From Oscillospiraceae bacterium (GTDB lineage Bacteria > Bacillota > Clostridia > Oscillospirales > Ruminococcaceae): a stretch of 64,000 nt of DNA. A program made the translations under genes and the position numbers. The stretch is from positions 30,189-94,188 of the forward strand of contig JAUNSK010000017.1 in the NCBI GenBank assembly GCA_030539275.1, given 5' to 3'. Of this stretch, positions 62,254 to 64,000 are shown in pieces. Each line of letters starts with the position of its first letter. Position 1 is the stretch's first letter. The notes under the pieces are model-generated. The model saw only the letters and a program-made list of their open reading frames with translations, made no database searches and was not told the origin of the DNA.

Positions 62254-64000
62254 ATGAGCAAAGTCAGAAAAAACAACTTCGGGCTTGTCATGGCAATTTA
62301 TCTTGCCGGAATCTTTATGGGTGCTATTGATACCGGTATAGTAACACCAGTAAGAACGGTAATACAGTCAGCACTGGGAGTAGATGACCAGACTGGTATT
62401 TGGATGATAACTATCTATACCCTCGCGTATGCTGCAAGCATACCAATAATGGGTAAGCTTGCTGACACATACGGACGAAAACATGTCTATCTTATAAGCA
62501 TATCATTATTCGGAATTGGTTCCCTTGCGTGCGGATTATCAAGTTATTTCGGAAGCTTTTCTGTCCTTCTGACAGCCAGAGTGATCCAGGCGATCGGAGG
62601 GGGCGGAATTCTGCCTGTTGCAACTGCAGAATTCGGAACCAGTTTTCCTGAAGAAAAGCGCGGAATGGCTCTGGGACTTGTCGGAGGAGTATACGGAATA
62701 GCAAATATTTTCGGTTCATCTGCCGGAAGTGCAATAGTTGATATCTTCGGTCATGATAACTGGGCATACATATTCTTTATAAACATTCCTATAACTCTGT
62801 TTATAATTATTGCTGGTTCAGTTGTTCTTGACAACAATAAGTCCGTTAATACAAGCAAGCTTGATTTTGCGGGTATTATCACGCTGACTGTAATGATACT
62901 TTCTCTGCTGTACGGACTTAAAAATATTGACTTCTTCAACATTGGTCAGACAATAACAGATATAAAGGTCTATCCATTCCTTATTTTATTTGTTCTGCTT
63001 GTACCTGTTTTTATTCTTGCAGAAAAAAAGGCAAAGGACCCTGTTATGAATCTCGGTTATTTTACAGATAAAAACATCCTGATCACTCTTATTATTTCAC
63101 TTATAAGCGGTATCGTCATGATGGGTATGATCTTCATTCCGCAGTTTTCTGAAAATGCACTCAGAATTCAGTCAGGAAGCGGCGGATACTTTGTTATCGT
63201 ACTTGGATTGTTCGCTGGCATAGGTGCCCCGGTGTCCGGAAAGCTTATAGATAAGTTCGGTGCAAAGCTTATACTTGGTTTCGGATTTGCAGTATCCGCT
63301 GCCGGCGCGGCCTTTCTTGCATTTGTCGCAGCCAGTCATCCGAATATTGCAACTGTACTTATAAGTCTGGGGCTTATAGGAACAGGAATAGGCTTTACAA
63401 TGGGCACACCTCTCAATTATATGATGCTGGACAACACTGATGACAAGGAATCAAATTCTGCTCTTGCGGCTCTCAGTCTGGTACGATCCATAGGTACAGC
63501 TGTTGCTCCTGCAGTCATGGTAGGCTTTATAGCTCATGCTGGCATGCTTGTCAAGGATAATGTTATGGCACAGATGCCCGGTGTTGTAAATATGCCTGAG
63601 CTCCCATATGCACAGGAGATCCAGGATGAAGTTGATAAAATGAAAAATGATCCCTCAATGAAGGATATGGCAGACAAGATGCAGATACCTGATCTTACCC
63701 GGATGTCAATGGATATGGATATGACATCAACAGATTCCGGCTTCGAAATGTCACCTGAAATCACAGAACTTCTTCAGAGCTCAGATGTAACAACTATAAC
63801 CGAAAACTCAAAGCAGATGGCAGAATACATGTTCGGACAGATGACTCCTCCTGTTATATCTTCAATACAGGATGGCATCCAGAAAGGCATTGATTCAATC
63901 AATGATTCATCTGAAAAAATGCAGAAGACACTGGAAACAATGCAGACAGCTGCCTCTGCAATGTCTGACGGTCAGATGCCCGCTATGGGCGACGGTCAGA
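62254..64000 (+). CDS. DHA2-type MFS drug transporter with large extracytoplasmic insertion (cut by window edge)
   Basis: 582 codons are visible with no stop. Thirteen membrane helices can be counted, with the MFS motif A MGKLADTYGRKHVYL between helices 2 and 3, and AIDTGIVTP in helix 1. These fit 14-helix EmrB/QacA proton antiporters. After helix 13 (ALSLVRSIGTAVAPAVMVGF) more than 150 residues of Met-, Gln- and Asp-rich helical sequence follow (MSMDMDMTS, KMQKTLETMQTAASAMSDG), predicted to lie outside the cell. The usual loop here is short. It is co-transcribed with marR. The C-terminus is outside the window. Confidence 0.9.
   Translation, partial: MSKVRKNNFGLVMAIYLAGIFMGAIDTGIVTPVRTVIQSALGVDDQTGIWMITIYTLAYAASIPIMGKLADTYGRKHVYLISISLFGIGSLACGLSSYFGSFSVLLTARVIQAIGGGGILPVATAEFGTSFPEEKRGMALGLVGGVYGIANIFGSSAGSAIVDIFGHDNWAYIFFINIPITLFIIIAGSVVLDNNKSVNTSKLDFAGIITLTVMILSLLYGLKNIDFFNIGQTITDIKVYPFLILFVLLVPVFILAEKKAKDPVMNLGYFTDKNILITLIISLISGIVMMGMIFIPQFSENALRIQSGSGGYFVIVLGLFAGIGAPVSGKLIDKFGAKLILGFGFAVSAAGAAFLAFVAASHPNIATVLISLGLIGTGIGFTMGTPLNYMMLDNTDDKESNSALAALSLVRSIGTAVAPAVMVGFIAHAGMLVKDNVMAQMPGVVNMPELPYAQEIQDEVDKMKNDPSMKDMADKMQIPDLTRMSMDMDMTSTDSGFEMSPEITELLQSSDVTTITENSKQMAEYMFGQMTPPVISSIQDGIQKGIDSINDSSEKMQKTLETMQTAASAMSDGQMPAMGDGQ

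Noticed and set aside
1-64000. tRNA, rRNA, CRISPR array, insertion sequence or prophage
   Set aside because: No T-loop-like GGTTCRANTCC segments in a cloverleaf context, no regularly spaced repeats, and no transposase, integrase or phage genes were found on either strand.

Overview
The window looks like chromosomal DNA of a low-to-mid GC member of the Firmicutes (Bacillota), class Clostridia, most likely Ruminococcus or a close Oscillospiraceae/Ruminococcaceae relative. The reasons are the strong AAGGAGG-type ribosome binding sites, the frequent TTG starts, spoIIR, the rnc-smc-ftsY order, ThyX in place of ThyA, and a secreted leucine-rich-repeat protein with a cysteine-protease-like domain. 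The genus assignment is inference; no rRNA or tRNA gene is present to anchor it.

Layout. About 0-3 kb: the end of a DUF2156 gene, thyX, a dGTPase-like HD protein and an XRE regulator. About 3.1-15.5 kb: a flagellar-type export locus. flgM and fliA bracket a parA-comFB pair on the opposite strand, and one long minus-strand operon reads fliE-fliF-fliH-fliI-fliJ-fliN-fliO-fliP-fliQ-fliR-flhB-flhA-fliA. About 15.6-17.3 kb: a cytoplasmic GH13 enzyme and rpsU. About 17.5-34.7 kb: a near-continuous minus-strand housekeeping block reading topA-trmFO-plsX-rnc-radical SAM-smc-ftsY-rdgB-yhbY-nadD-yqeK-LCP-rsfS-leuS. About 35-38.4 kb: dprA, a TrmH-type methyltransferase and the infC-rpmI-rplT operon. About 38.5-43 kb: a small lipoprotein, spoIIR, mnmA, a HAD hydrolase and tmcAL. 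From 43 kb most genes are on the plus strand: ackA, the LRR/protease-like protein, an SPFH/RHH/PH-domain membrane group (minus strand), an AGCS symporter, a degenerate phosphohexomutase homologue, rnjA-gdpP-rplI-dnaB-tilS, ftsH, and a marR-MFS pair cut by the window end.

The export locus is the most unusual region. It keeps the complete export gate (FliPQR, FlhA, FlhB), the ATPase complex (FliH, FliI, FliJ), one SpoA-domain protein (FliN), FliE, a short FliF, sigma-28 and FlgM. It carries no FliG, FliM, FliK, rod, hook, filament or Mot protein. Its FlhB has SDGG where nearly all homologues have the self-cleaving NPTH, and its FliF goes from the second ring-building motif to the second membrane helix with no RBM3/beta-collar region. 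Together these suggest a reduced or repurposed flagellar-type type III secretion apparatus without the usual substrate switch. The alternative is a very diverged flagellum whose other genes lie elsewhere in the genome; this window cannot decide between them.

Regulatory signals visible in the DNA include sigma-A promoters before fliE, rpsU, infC, the lipoprotein gene, ackA, the SPFH gene, rnjA, ftsH and marR; an AUU start codon and an attenuator-like hairpin at infC; an 18-bp-arm perfect palindrome covering the marR -10 region and ribosome binding site; and paired TGATATCA sites at the SPFH-RHH promoter.
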